52,055 nt of DNA, from positions 1-52,055 of the forward strand of contig NZ_JAUYSS010000026.1 of the NCBI RefSeq assembly GCF_030695525.1, given 5' to 3'. Shown piece by piece: positions 25,048 to 34,249 of this stretch; the first letter of the stretch is position 1, and each line of letters opens with the position of its first letter. Under the pieces are notes generated by a model. That model was not told where the DNA came from, did not search any database, and saw only the letters and a list, made by a program, of their open reading frames with translations. The DNA comes from Daejeonella sp. (GTDB lineage: Bacteria > Bacteroidota > Bacteroidia > Sphingobacteriales > Sphingobacteriaceae). The translations under genes and the position numbers were made by a program.

Positions 25048-25914
25048 TTACTTATTCAATATCGCCTTTCTAAGCTGAGCCTTCATGATCTCACCATCAG
25101 GATCCAAACTGGTTTTTAATTTCGTGAATGCCAATGTGCCTTCGGAAGTAAGGTATCTGACTTTGGGATTCGGATCATTCATACATCTGATGATTACCGA
25201 TGCAATATCTGCAGGTTTCTGAAATGCCTTTTCTTTAAACTCTTCCGTAAATGTAGCCCGGTATGCCATGTAGTCTTCCATCAAAGGCTTGTAGTCATCG
25301 TTCAGAATACCACCGGTCGACTCGAAATATTCGGTCAGGCTATTGCCGAATTCCGTGATCGTGCCACCGGGCTCAATCAGGGATACATTGATCCCGAAAT
25401 AGGGTTCCAGGTATGTGGCAAGGCTTTCTGTTAAGCCTTCAAGTGCAAATTTTGCGGCACAATAAATTTCATTCACAGGAGAACCCACAATTCCGCCTAC
25501 CGAAGAAACATTGATGATATGTCCGCTTTTTTGTTTGCGCATAAACGGCATTACGGCTTTGCTGCAACGAATCGGACCATAGAAGTTCACATCCATCACC
25601 TGCTGAATTTCTTCCATGCTTGCCTGCTCCATCGGTTTGATAAATCCGGCACCGGCATTATTGATCAGGACATCAATCTTTTTTTCGAAGGAGATGATTT
25701 CTTCAAGGCATTTCGCTATGCTTTTTTCATCCTGAACATCCAGTTGTAAAATCTTGAGTTTAACCTTTCTTCTCTCAGTTTCCTGATCCAGCAAAGCCCT
25801 TTTATTTAGGTTGCGCATTGTTGCGTAAACCTGATGGCCCTGTTCAGCAAGCTGAACCGCAGTTTCGAGTCCGATGCCGGTTGAAGCCCCGGTAATGAGA
25901 ATTACTTTTGACAT
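25048..25914 (-). CDS. Short-chain dehydrogenase/reductase (SDR)
   Basis: A 288-aa classical SDR. The cofactor loop is TGASTGIG, the structural motif NNAGAG, and the active site includes the Ser in INVSSVGGIVG and the YCAAK tetrad Tyr/Lys. An Arg in ATMRNLNKR after strand 2 suggests NADP(H). I start at MSKVILITGAS (25914); the upstream ATG lies closer to the terminator of aconitase. The substrate is unknown; relatives are called oxidoreductase or ketoreductase. Confidence 0.92.
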   Translation of the reverse strand: MSKVILITGASTGIGLETAVQLAEQGHQVYATMRNLNKRALLDQETERRKVKLKILQLDVQDEKSIAKCLEEIISFEKKIDVLINNAGAGFIKPMEQASMEEIQQVMDVNFYGPIRCSKAVMPFMRKQKSGHIINVSSVGGIVGSPVNEIYCAAKFALEGLTESLATYLEPYFGINVSLIEPGGTITEFGNSLTEYFESTGGILNDDYKPLMEDYMAYRATFTEEFKEKAFQKPADIASVIIRCMNDPNPKVRYLTSEGTLAFTKLKTSLDPDGEIMKAQLRKAILNK

Positions 25915-25950
25915 GATGTAATTATTAGAAAACAGAATTGGATTAAAAGC

Positions 25951-25984
25951 AAAAAAAGCCAAAAGTATTGAACTTTTGGCTTTT
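25951..25984 (-). terminator. Rho-independent terminator of the aconitase gene
   Basis: The stem AAAAGCCAAAAGT/ACTTTTGGCTTTT closes a short loop and, on the minus strand, ends in a run of seven T. It lies 21 nt past the aconitase stop. It is nearly symmetric and the SDR gene downstream is on the same strand, so it would insulate the SDR gene. Confidence 0.8.
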
Positions 25985-26004
25985 AAATTATATCAGGTTT
26001 TTAA

Positions 26005-28272
26005 TTAACCCTTTTGATTCATTCTGATGATATTTAATGCACCACCAGCTTTGAACCACTCAATTTGCTGCTCATTATAGGTATGGTTTACACTGAATGA
26101 CTCAGTATTTCCATCCGCATGATGAAGCACAATGCTCAAAGGTTTGCCTGGAGTGAAATCATTTAATCCACAGATATCAATGGTATCATCTTCAAGAATA
26201 CGGTCATAATCATTCACATCTTCAAATGTCAATGCAAGCATTCCTTGTTTCTTCAGGTTGGTTTCGTGAATACGTGCAAACGATTTTACCAGAATGGCAC
26301 GTACACCAAGGTGTCTCGGCTCCATTGCAGCATGTTCACGCGAAGATCCTTCTCCGTAATTTTCATCTCCAACAACAATACTGCCTACACCAGCTGCCTT
26401 GTATGCACGGGCTGTTGCAGGTACTGAGCCGTATGCACCATTAAGCTGGTTTTTTACGTTATCTGCTTTTTCGTTGAAGAAATTCGTTGCTCCGATGAGC
26501 ATATTATTAGAGATATTATCAAGGTGACCACGGAACTTTAACCATGGACCTGCCATAGAAATATGATCAGTGGTACATTTTCCTTTTGCTTTGATCAGAA
26601 GTTTTAATCCTGTAATATCTGTTCCTTCCCATGCTTTGAAAGGATCAAGCAATTGCAGACGTGCAGAATTTGGATCAACGAGTACATTTACAGTGCTTCC
26701 GTCTTCTGCCGGAGCCTGATATCCTGCATCCTCTACTGCAAATCCTTTGGTAGGCATTTCAAGACCCTGTGGCTCATCAAGTTTTACTTGTACACCTTCT
26801 GAGTTAGTCAGCGTGTCGGTCAATGGATTGAATGCTAAATCGCCGGCAATAGTCATTGCCGTAACAATCTCAGGAGAAGCTACGAAAGCATGTGTATTTG
26901 GATTTCCGTCGTTGCGCGACTTAAAGTTTCTGTTGAATGAAGTAATAATCGAATTTTTACGGGTAGGATCATCGCTGTGACGCGCCCATTGTCCGATACA
27001 TGGTCCGCATGCATTTGCAAGAACCACACCGCCCATTTTCTCGAAAGTATCCAAATAGCCATCGCGCTCTACAGTATATCGTACAAGCTCTGAACCAGGT
27101 GTAATTGTAAATTCAGCCTTAGCTACCAGTTTCTTATCAACAGCCTGTTGAGCCAGAGATGCTGCTCTTGAAATATCTTCGTAGGAAGAATTGGTACATG
27201 AACCGATCAAACCAACTTCTAAAGTTTGTGGCCATCCATTTTCACGTACTGCTTCAGCAAATTTTGATATTGGCCATGCCGCATCCGGCGTGAAAGGACC
27301 GTTTATATGAGGTTCAAGAGTTGAAAGATCAATTTCAATCACCTGATCGAAGTAATTCTGAGGATTAGCATAAACTTCATCATCTCCTGTTAAGTGTTCT
27401 TTAACCTGATCAGCAAGTTTTGCAATTTCTTCTCTTTCAGTACCTTTTAAATAAGTTGCAATTTTATCATCGTATCCAAATACTGAAGTGGTTGCACCAA
27501 TTTCAGCACCCATATTACAGATTGTTCCTTTTCCGGTTGCTGAAAGAGATCTTGCTCCTTCCCCGAAGTACTCAACAATATAACCTGTACCGCCTTTTAC
27601 AGTCAGGATACCGGCAACTTTAAGAATTACATCTTTTGCAGAAGCCCAGCCTGAAAGTTTACCTGTTAGTTTTACACCGATCAGCTTTGGAAACTTTAAC
27701 TCCCATGCCAGACCTGCCATCACATCACAGGCATCAGCACCACCAACACCAATGGCAATCATTCCTAAACCACCTGCATTTGGAGTATGAGAGTCGGTTC
27801 CGATCATCATACCACCCGGAAATGCATAGTTTTCTAAAACTACCTGGTGGATAATACCCGCCCCCGGTTTCCAAAATCCAATACCATATTTGTTTGATAC
27901 GGAAGCCAGAAAATCAAAAACTTCTTTATTCTGAGTATTGGCAGTTGCCAAATCCTCAACAGCACCAATTTTCGCCTGAATCAGGTGATCGCAGTGTACA
28001 GTTGAAGGTACAGCTACCGTTGGTCTGCCTGCTTGCATAAACTGCAATAATGCCATTTGGGCGGTCGCATCCTGCATCGCAACACGATCAGGAGCAAAGT
28101 CAACATAAGTCACTCCGCGCTCATGTGCTTCGCTTGCGTTACCATCCCATAAATGGGCGTATAAAATTTTCTCTGTTAATGTAAGGGGCTTACCAACAAC
28201 TTTACGCGCTGCCGCAATACGCGGACCGTAGTTGTCATAAACCTTTTTGATCATGTCTAAATCAAATGCCAT
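26005..28272 (-). CDS. acnA: Aconitate hydratase (mitochondrial-type aconitase)
   Basis: A 755-aa iron-sulfur TCA-cycle enzyme isomerising citrate to isocitrate. The 4Fe-4S cysteines are C359 (GSCTNSS) and C421/C424 (ACGPCIG). The substrate-binding [11 protein letters not shown] (158-168) and the swivelling-domain motif [15 protein letters not shown] are intact. Length and layout fit the eukaryote-like mitochondrial aconitase type that Bacteroidota carry, more than AcnB. The gene symbol is uncertain, but the function is firm. It stands alone, terminated at 25951-25984. Confidence 0.95.
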   Translation of the reverse strand: MAFDLDMIKKVYDNYGPRIAAARKVVGKPLTLTEKILYAHLWDGNASEAHERGVTYVDFAPDRVAMQDATAQMALLQFMQAGRPTVAVPSTVHCDHLIQAKIGAVEDLATANTQNKEVFDFLASVSNKYGIGFWKPGAGIIHQVVLENYAFPGGMMIGTDSHTPNAGGLGMIAIGVGGADACDVMAGLAWELKFPKLIGVKLTGKLSGWASAKDVILKVAGILTVKGGTGYIVEYFGEGARSLSATGKGTICNMGAEIGATTSVFGYDDKIATYLKGTEREEIAKLADQVKEHLTGDDEVYANPQNYFDQVIEIDLSTLEPHINGPFTPDAAWPISKFAEAVRENGWPQTLEVGLIGSCTNSSYEDISRAASLAQQAVDKKLVAKAEFTITPGSELVRYTVERDGYLDTFEKMGGVVLANACGPCIGQWARHSDDPTRKNSIITSFNRNFKSRNDGNPNTHAFVASPEIVTAMTIAGDLAFNPLTDTLTNSEGVQVKLDEPQGLEMPTKGFAVEDAGYQAPAEDGSTVNVLVDPNSARLQLLDPFKAWEGTDITGLKLLIKAKGKCTTDHISMAGPWLKFRGHLDNISNNMLIGATNFFNEKADNVKNQLNGAYGSVPATARAYKAAGVGSIVVGDENYGEGSSREHAAMEPRHLGVRAILVKSFARIHETNLKKQGMLALTFEDVNDYDRILEDDTIDICGLNDFTPGKPLSIVLHHADGNTESFSVNHTYNEQQIEWFKAGGALNIIRMNQKG

Positions 28273-28455
28273 CTTATTTGCTTGATTTTAATTTATTTCC
28301 AATTCTAATTGCGAGCGAAGTTACATAAAACGACCTTAAAAATGAATAGATATGGGTATTGAAAACGCAAAAATTATGTATTATCTGAAAAATAATACAC
28401 AATTTCCCAAAAATGAAGGTGGAGAGAAGCTTAGAATAACTTGAGTTCGATTTAA

Positions 28456-28987
28456 GGAAGGGTAAAATAGTACGGTTATAATATATCAGATTAAGCTCTG
28501 GAGCAACAATAATTTGTTTTTTGAAAGCAAAACCTGTGTGTTAGAGGTCAGTTCAGCCCTTTCCTACAGAGTATTTCCGGCAAGAAATCGCGTTCCCCTC
28601 TGGTCGGTGTTCTCACCGTACCAAGCCCGATCATATCATTGGTCGGTGATAACACCAACCACAGGGAAATAGCCGGAAGATACCTCCTCCGGCAAGGTTT
28701 ATTTTACCCGGAGCTGTATTTCATTGGGACGGGCATCCCGGCGCTGTGGCTGCGCGCGCAATGTCATTTTTTAAGGATTACGATCCTGACGAAGGTCGGG
28801 ATCTCCTCCATTTTTTAAAAAAATACATTGTCATTCTGGCGAAGGCCAGAACCTCCTGCCCCTTAAATAATGACATTGGGTGCGCGTGAGCTAGAATAAC
28901 CAAAAAGAAACAGACCCTGCTTTCTAAAATAAGAGAAAATCATTCAATCTAAAACAGCCCGGCAAGATTTTATTTCGAACTCAGGTT
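28456..28987. repeat. Structured ~0.5 kb intergenic element, copy 2 (possible ncRNA or mobile element)
   Basis: This is the partner of 9156-9658. Identical blocks lie at 28575-28626 (52 nt), 28640-28670 (31 nt), 28681-28704 and 28713-28729. The closing helix is kept: GAAAGCA (28523-28529) with TGCTTTC (28918-28924), one mismatch, then TTTT/AAAA. The upstream hairpin is GCTC/GAGC (GGCTC/GAGCC in copy 1), and the 3' pair AAAATC/GATTTT remains. It lacks 14 nt between the long hairpin and the CCGGA/TCCGG hairpin. Its variable arm is replaced by an unrelated palindromic insertion (28751-28886). It lies upstream of aconitase and downstream of OsmC. Confidence 0.7.
28751..28886. repeat. Palindromic insertion inside copy 2
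   Basis: About 135 bp are bounded by imperfect inverted repeats that share CAATGTCATT (28759-28768) and AATGACATTG (28869-28878) within longer GC-rich ends (TGCGCG/TGCGCG-like). Inside are two REP-like hairpins of the form CTGRCGAAGGYCRG followed by ATCTCC/ACCTCC, at about 28786-28806 and 28836-28856. The TGTCATTCTGGCGAAGG unit looks like a dispersed repeat that has inserted into the variable arm. Confidence 0.6.
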
Positions 28988-28994
28988 AGAACAG

Positions 28995-29037
28995 AAAAAA
29001 TGAGGAATTACAAGCTTTCGCTTAGTTCCTCATTTTT
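28995..29037 (-). terminator. Terminator overlapping the end of the OsmC gene
   Basis: On the minus strand AAAAATGAGGAA pairs with TTCCTCATTTTTT and ends in a T-run. The 5' arm of the stem (29026-29037) lies inside the last codons of the OsmC gene, so the terminator is partly coding. Confidence 0.7.
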
Positions 29038-29469
29038 ATTCGTGAAAATTTGTATGTCATTATAATTTACATCCCAGGTAACAGGGATTGCCTTTTTTAG
29101 CATGCTGCTAACCCCGCAGTATTTTTCCTGTGAATCGGTAACGGCTCTCATGGCGGCATCTTTTGCAGTTTCAGGGCCTTTGAAGTTATAAATTAGATGA
29201 ATTGAAGTATATTCAATTGGATTTTTTTTGCTTAGTTCTCCAACAGCTTTTATATTCAGGTCATCTACCGGCTGCTCAAATTTTCTTAAAAGTGATACCA
29301 CATCCATACCTGTACAACCTGAAAGGGCTGTCAGCACAAATGGTTTTGGAACAGGGCCATTATCTTCACCACCCGCTTTTTCAGGAGCATCCATCAACAC
29401 TGTATGTCCGTTTACTAATGCATTGAACTGCATTTTACCCATCCATTGGGTCTCAATTTCATGTGCCAT
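29008..29469 (-). CDS. OsmC family peroxiredoxin-like protein
   Basis: A 153-aa OsmC/Ohr-family protein. The two redox cysteines are C52 (ALSGCTGMDVVSLL) and C118 (EKYCGVSS), as in thiol peroxidases of this family. It is cytosolic and probably reduces organic peroxides or handles sulfur species. A DUF302 gene lies 12 nt upstream on the same strand, and a DGC zinc-binding protein gene is divergent, so the three may form a redox/sulfur group (inference). Its 3' end carries a partly coding terminator. Confidence 0.9.
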   Translation of the reverse strand: MAHEIETQWMGKMQFNALVNGHTVLMDAPEKAGGEDNGPVPKPFVLTALSGCTGMDVVSLLRKFEQPVDDLNIKAVGELSKKNPIEYTSIHLIYNFKGPETAKDAAMRAVTDSQEKYCGVSSMLKKAIPVTWDVNYNDIQIFTNKNEELSESL

Positions 29470-29481
29470 AATTGCTGATTA

Positions 29482-29868
29482 CTAGAGATTTTCAATTACC
29501 CTGCGTAATTTATCGCTTACAGATGAGGCGACTTCTCCAAGTGAATCATTTTTTATTGCCATCATTGATGCGATCGGATCTACTGCCGAAACCTCAATCT
29601 TGCCATCTTCGTGTTCCTGAACTATTACATTGCAGGGCAGCATAGTACCTACCTTGTCTTCAGACTTAATCGCCTCAAATGCGAAAGTTGGATTGCATGC
29701 ACCCAGGATGCGGTATTTGCGGAAATCCACATCAAGTTTCTTTTTAAAGGTTTCTTTGACATCAATTTCAGTAAGTACACCGAATCCTTCTTTTTTAAGT
29801 TCATCAGTGACTTTTGCAATTGCTGTATCAAAATCTGTGTTTAATGTTTTTGAAAAATAATAGCTCAT
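29482..29868 (-). CDS. DUF302 domain protein
   Basis: A 128-aa small soluble protein matching the DUF302 pattern: FDTAIAKVTDELKKEGFGVLTEIDVKETFKKKL, then YRILGACNPTFAFEAI with a conserved Cys, then LPCNVIVQE with a second Cys, and a helical C-terminus. DUF302 proteins often occur with sulfur or thiol metabolism genes; no biochemical role is established. It is co-directional with OsmC (12-nt gap). Confidence 0.9.
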   Translation of the reverse strand: MSYYFSKTLNTDFDTAIAKVTDELKKEGFGVLTEIDVKETFKKKLDVDFRKYRILGACNPTFAFEAIKSEDKVGTMLPCNVIVQEHEDGKIEVSAVDPIASMMAIKNDSLGEVASSVSDKLRRVIENL

Positions 29869-30006
29869 GATCTTGTATTTTAAGGTTTATATGATATTCA
29901 AATATCCGGATAATTCATCTCTTTAACTGTTACATCTGTTACATTACTCTTTGAATTTTATTGAATGCAGAATCATTCTTTTATCTGATTTTTAATATAA
30001 CCTGCA

Positions 30007-30014
30007 CAAATATA
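30007..30014 (-). promoter_or_regulatory. Candidate -7 element of DUF302-OsmC
   Basis: TATATTTG on the minus strand is an exact TAnnTTTG match, but it lies 138 nt before the DUF302 start and no TTTG is seen at -33. It is a weak candidate. Confidence 0.25.
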
Positions 30015-30039
30015 GGCTAAGATTTTAATAAAAGATAAA

Positions 30040-30070
30040 TTTGTCTTTTATTTATAATAAAGTAAATTTG
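30040..30070 (+). promoter_or_regulatory. Strong candidate promoter of the DGC protein gene
   Basis: TTTG (30040-30043), 19-nt spacer, TAAATTTG (30063-30070) matches the Bacteroidota sigma consensus closely. The ATG at 30077 is only 6 nt after the -7 element, so the transcript would be leaderless or nearly so. A second TAAATTTG at 30036-30043 overlaps the -33 element and could be an alternative -7 giving a longer leader. Confidence 0.55.
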
Positions 30071-30076
30071 TTCAAA

Positions 30077-30472
30077 ATGGATACATTCAAACCTTTGATT
30101 TACTCCTGCTCAGGTTGTTCGAGTGCTGCTCAAATGGCTAATTATATTGCTGTGAGATTAGATCGTCTGGGTATTGCAGATATGTCGTGTATTGCAGGAG
30201 TTGGGGGAGGAGTTAAGAAACTTGTCAGAACAGCACTTTCCGGAAGAAAAATCATAGTTCTTGATGGCTGTCCGCTTTCCTGCTCCAGAGCTTGTCTGAG
30301 TCATTATAAGATTGTACCTGATTTGCACATAGATCTAAGCGCTCTGGGTGTTTCCAGGAAAGAACATGAAGATTTTAATCAGGCAGAGGCAGATGAAATC
30401 ATTGATCACCTTTTGTTAAAGATTAATGCTGCAGAAAATCTGAATTTAGCTTCCCTCATAAATCACCCCTGA
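30077..30472 (+). CDS. Putative zinc-binding protein (DGC domain)
   Basis: A 131-aa cysteine-rich protein of the DGC family. Metal-binding cysteines are C11 and C14 (YSCSGCSSAAQ), and several more sit in LDGCPLSCSRACL. It is cytosolic, with no signal. I start at MDTFKPLIYS (30077), since the longer frame from 30041 reads through the promoter. It is divergent from DUF302-OsmC, so all may share a metal or thiol role, though the function is unproven. It converges on queD with a 27-nt overlap of coding ends. Confidence 0.85.
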   Translation: MDTFKPLIYSCSGCSSAAQMANYIAVRLDRLGIADMSCIAGVGGGVKKLVRTALSGRKIIVLDGCPLSCSRACLSHYKIVPDLHIDLSALGVSRKEHEDFNQAEADEIIDHLLLKINAAENLNLASLINHP

Positions 30473-30802
30473 AGTTGGGGTTTCTTTTAGTTCGATCCTT
30501 TTTAATTCAGGAATCATGGGTTTTAATTTGTTCCATAACCAGATTGTCAGGATTTCGCTGGTTGGGTTTTCGAGTCCAGGTATTTCGTTCAATAAATGAT
30601 GGTCCAGAATATCAATAACGGGTTTGATATGCTTTTTAAGATCGCCATAGTCAATGATCCATCCGGTTTTTTCATCGGGATGCCCTTCCACAAAAACACT
30701 GAGGGCATAAGTATGTCCATGCATATTTGCACATTTATGTCCCTCGGGAACATTGGGAAGAAAATGTGCTGAATCGAAAGTAAATTGCTTGTAAATTAAC
30801 AT
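30446..30802 (-). CDS. queD: 6-carboxytetrahydropterin synthase
   Basis: A 118-aa zinc enzyme of the queuosine/7-deazaguanine pathway (relative of 6-pyruvoyl-tetrahydropterin synthase). Zinc ligands H13 (SAHFLP), H28 and H30 (NMHGHTY) and the catalytic C24 (GHKCAN) are in place. Other queuosine genes are not in the window. Length is normal. Its 3' end overlaps the DGC protein gene on the other strand by 27 nt. Confidence 0.9.
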   Translation of the reverse strand: MLIYKQFTFDSAHFLPNVPEGHKCANMHGHTYALSVFVEGHPDEKTGWIIDYGDLKKHIKPVIDILDHHLLNEIPGLENPTSEILTIWLWNKLKPMIPELKRIELKETPTSGVIYEGS

Positions 30803-30845
30803 GCGGCAAAATTAGATTCTAAACTAAAGATAAAAATGATCCTGA

Positions 30846-32015
30846 TCAGTTTTGAGGATTATTTTCAACCAGAATGCTGAAAGCTGTTCCGCCGAAACCT
30901 GCAGCATTGATTAGGATTTTTTGAAGCGGTTTATATTGCTTTTGTTGAGGAATGAACGGAACCTGAATAAATTGATCATGTTTCAGCATTAAAAGGGCCA
31001 TTTCAAGGCTTAAGGCACCGGAAGCACCGAAAGTATGTCCGATTTTCCATTTATTTCCGGTTAACATGGGCTTCCTTTTACCAAAGACGGATTCAATGGC
31101 TATCATTTCCGAACTGTCGCCTAATATAGTTCCCGGTGAATGCAAAATCACTACGTCTACACTAGCTGGGTCATGCCCTTCCAGAGCCATATTCATAGAT
31201 TTTTGAAGGCAAGCTGCATCTGAAGATAAAGAGGCTCCATGACTGATAATCTCTGTCCCAAAACCTATGCCCGTGATAAATCCTATCGCGTTTTCAGAAT
31301 CGAGTTCCAGGCAAAAGCAAGCTGCACCTTCGCCCAAAATCAAGGTATTGTGATCTTTCTTCAGATCCATACTCCTGCAGGGATAATCCTGATCAATTGC
31401 AGAATATATTTTGAGAGCCTTCATTTGGGCAATTGTAAAGGGTGTTAAGGGGGCTTCGCTGCCTCCTGCCAGAAAGCGTGTGCAGAAACCTGCTTTAAGC
31501 CATGCAGCAGCATTTGCTATTGATTGTAAAGCCGTTGAACATGTCGCAGAATGTGAAATTGAAGGCCCATTTATATTCTGGTCGCTGGCTACCCAACTGG
31601 CGATATTTCCGAGTGTGGTGCCTGGAGATGTCAGAGGATTTACTTTTTGCCGGCCATTCTCAATAAATTCACTGTGATATTTTTCAAAGCTTTCAGTTGC
31701 ACCTCTGGATGAACCCATGTTAATGCCAAATCCCGCATTTGTATTCCAAGCCGCTTGCTTTACAGCTATTCTTGAAGCTGCAATTGCATATAGTACACTG
31801 GGATCAAGCTGTTGGTATTTCTTGTCTTTAATCAGAGTTGAAATTAGTTCTTTCGCTTCTAATGAAAGCCGGGCTACCCATTCTTGTTTGTTGTTGATCT
31901 GTTCCCTATGAAAGCAATGCCGATTATTTAAATAATTCTTCCAGACAGATTCACTGTTTATACCCAAAGCCGAAATACTTCCGTAACCACTGATCGATAT
32001 TTTTAGGTTTTTCAT
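30846..32015 (-). CDS. Beta-ketoacyl synthase (FabF/KAS II-like), stand-alone
   Basis: A 389-aa condensing enzyme of the KAS I/II fold. The nucleophile is C159 (SHSATCSTALQ). The two His sites are in ILHSPGTILGDSSEM and KWKIGHTFGASGALS. The protein is shorter and more divergent than the housekeeping FabF, with no acyl carrier or ketoreductase genes beside it. It could be a fatty-acid or aryl-polyene-type synthase; no choice can be made from the sequence. The queD gene follows downstream on the same strand after 43 nt. Confidence 0.82.
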   Translation of the reverse strand: MKNLKISISGYGSISALGINSESVWKNYLNNRHCFHREQINNKQEWVARLSLEAKELISTLIKDKKYQQLDPSVLYAIAASRIAVKQAAWNTNAGFGINMGSSRGATESFEKYHSEFIENGRQKVNPLTSPGTTLGNIASWVASDQNINGPSISHSATCSTALQSIANAAAWLKAGFCTRFLAGGSEAPLTPFTIAQMKALKIYSAIDQDYPCRSMDLKKDHNTLILGEGAACFCLELDSENAIGFITGIGFGTEIISHGASLSSDAACLQKSMNMALEGHDPASVDVVILHSPGTILGDSSEMIAIESVFGKRKPMLTGNKWKIGHTFGASGALSLEMALLMLKHDQFIQVPFIPQQKQYKPLQKILINAAGFGGTAFSILVENNPQN

Positions 32016-32220
32016 GGAATTTTAATACTGCATTTTTTATACTGCCCCGAATGTAAGGCAGATATTGCTGATTTGAAAAATAACAGGATTTTTTGTCTAA
32101 GAAAAAACCAATGAAAACAATCCGAAACTCTATGTTGTTCTCATTGGTTGTAATATTTAAGATTTCTCTGTATTTCGATGATTGTTATTTTTTCAGCAGG
32201 ATTTACCTGAATTCAATTTT

Positions 32221-34245
32221 CTAAAATTTCAGAGATAACATTGAATAAATATTTCTTCCGGGACGAAGCATTTTACCCCAATCGAGGTGCTCATAATAGG
32301 CTTCGTCCAGGATATTTTCAACTCCTGCAGATAATTCAAGATTGTAATTTTTTAAACTAAAAGTATAGCTGCTCCGCAGGTTTATAATTGAAAATCCCGG
32401 ACTGGTTTTTTCACCAAAAACCGTGTTTACCCTGTTCTGCCCTGAACTTAATTCACTTTCTGCCTGAATGAATAATTTCTCATGACTAAACCTGAGGCCA
32501 GTGATCGATTTTAAAGGCGCGATCAAAGGGAGGGGATTCCCTGTATTATCGCGGCCATGAACCCATTTGATTGTATTGTTCAAGGTGAAATGCCCGTTGG
32601 CAAATTGATAATTCAGGCTGCTTTCTGCTCCGCTGATTCTTGCTGAGGGAATATTGGTATATCCGCGTACACCCTCTGCACCAATCGTCATAACACTTAA
32701 ACCTGATTGAGTTTGTCCTAATATATAATGCTGCAAATAACTTGTAAAGCCACTTAGCTTTAAGGAAAAATTATTTATTGAATAAATAATATTTAATCCG
32801 GCGTTTAATGCCTGTTCGTTTTTTAAATCTGGATTTCCAATATAATCGTGGTTATCCATTCGGTTAAAGAGGTAAAACCCATAACGCTCTGAAGTTGTAG
32901 GCAATCGCTCGCTGTAGCCTGCATTTGCATAGAGTGTAAATTCGGAATTCAGATATCGGGTAAACCCTGCACTAAAATTTTTCAGCAGCCCGTTTACCGT
33001 TTTCGATACATCATATCCCAGCACTGCAAACTGGTCTTGCCCCATTTTGTCAGTTAGTTTTGAGAATGCGGCATCCATCCTTAGTTTAAAGTCAATTCTG
33101 TTTTTTTCGTCAATTGAAATCAGATCCTGAAAGTAAATACCTGTCACAGTTTGATGATTGACAGGCCAGGTAAGCATATACATTGGGGCACTATTGGCGG
33201 GATACATAGTCATATCTGCTTTTACCCGGTTATGGTAAGCATCCAGTTTCATACTGATAGTATGTTTGCCTTGATTCCTGAATTGGGTTTCCAGGTAAGC
33301 TCCCTGGGTATTGCTCCAGCCCGGCATATCCATATGGATTGGTACGGAAGGACGTTTGGTATCATCCATAGCGTGGCGGATGCTGTTTGCATATAATTTT
33401 GCTTCCAGATCGCTGATCAGGCCCCCTTTTGGATTATTTCTGAAGGTAACTGCAGCAACCCTTGCACGGGCATTGCCCACATCCATTGGCAATGCAGGAT
33501 AGCCTATGTTCCAGCCGTCGTCGATGAGTACATCAGCTTTAAGGATACTGTTTTCATTCAGTTGATATTTTCCGGAAATACTTGCATTAGCCTTCTCATA
33601 CTGCGAAAAATCTACTCTTCTGTTTAGTCCATCCCGGTAATTACCGGCCTTTCGGTAGACCCCGCTTACCCGCATAGCCCATTTGGATGTTCCGTAATCG
33701 AAGGCCAGAATATTCTGAACTGCAGCGGCAGCAGAATAATAACCTGATGCCAGGGTGCCAGAAAGCTTTTTCTCAGGGTTTAGCATAGCCTCTGCAAGTT
33801 TCAGATTTAGGCTTCCACCAATGGATGCTCCCATAGCCATTCCATCTCCTGCATATTTTATATCAATACTTTTAAGGTTTACAGGTTCAGTATAAATGGT
33901 TACCGGATCCATTTTGTCTGTGCAGGCTCCAAAAAACTTCATTCCATCGATCACTACATTGACCTGCCCGGCGCTAAATGCCCGGAGTACAGGTTCCATT
34001 CCAATCGGTCCTCTTCTGATCAGACTCACTCCCTCAATTTTAGAGAGGATATCTTCGGTGCTCGAAAGGCTTGATGACTGGTAAAATGCCGAACCCGGAT
34101 GTTTACTCTGGCTATGTCCTTTTATATGAACCTCTTTCAGTTCAAGGCGCTTGTAAATGGTGTCCTGAACAGGTTGTGCTGCTTCAGAGTAGCCTGAAAT
34201 GATCAGGCTACTGAGAAAGAAAACAATAATTAAGAAAGATTTCAT
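32221..34245 (-). CDS. TonB-dependent receptor, OprC/NosA-like (probable copper)
   Basis: A 674-aa outer-membrane receptor with signal peptide (SFLIIVFFLSSLIISGYS) from the ATG at 34245. It has a plug domain (DILSKIEGVSLIRRG) and a beta-barrel ending in YSMLSLKF. The plug carries FGACTDKMDP, a CxxxM motif (C108, M112). The barrel has RHAMDD, an HxM motif (H291, M293), with HMDMPGW nearby. CxxxM plus HxM is the copper site of Pseudomonas OprC, so copper import is the best inference. Upstream on the same strand, 4 nt away, is a Met/His-rich lipoprotein gene, and beyond it a small Cys protein gene. Confidence 0.85.
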   Translation of the reverse strand: MKSFLIIVFFLSSLIISGYSEAAQPVQDTIYKRLELKEVHIKGHSQSKHPGSAFYQSSSLSSTEDILSKIEGVSLIRRGPIGMEPVLRAFSAGQVNVVIDGMKFFGACTDKMDPVTIYTEPVNLKSIDIKYAGDGMAMGASIGGSLNLKLAEAMLNPEKKLSGTLASGYYSAAAAVQNILAFDYGTSKWAMRVSGVYRKAGNYRDGLNRRVDFSQYEKANASISGKYQLNENSILKADVLIDDGWNIGYPALPMDVGNARARVAAVTFRNNPKGGLISDLEAKLYANSIRHAMDDTKRPSVPIHMDMPGWSNTQGAYLETQFRNQGKHTISMKLDAYHNRVKADMTMYPANSAPMYMLTWPVNHQTVTGIYFQDLISIDEKNRIDFKLRMDAAFSKLTDKMGQDQFAVLGYDVSKTVNGLLKNFSAGFTRYLNSEFTLYANAGYSERLPTTSERYGFYLFNRMDNHDYIGNPDLKNEQALNAGLNIIYSINNFSLKLSGFTSYLQHYILGQTQSGLSVMTIGAEGVRGYTNIPSARISGAESSLNYQFANGHFTLNNTIKWVHGRDNTGNPLPLIAPLKSITGLRFSHEKLFIQAESELSSGQNRVNTVFGEKTSPGFSIINLRSSYTFSLKNYNLELSAGVENILDEAYYEHLDWGKMLRPGRNIYSMLSLKF

Positions 34246-34249
34246 GCTC

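Noticed and set aside
28583-28816. An open frame through element copy 2 (reading KKSRSPLVGVLTVPS at its start) could be a protein
   Set aside because: The same frame in copy 1 is closed soon after the identical block, another frame is open instead, and the identity pattern follows helices rather than codons.
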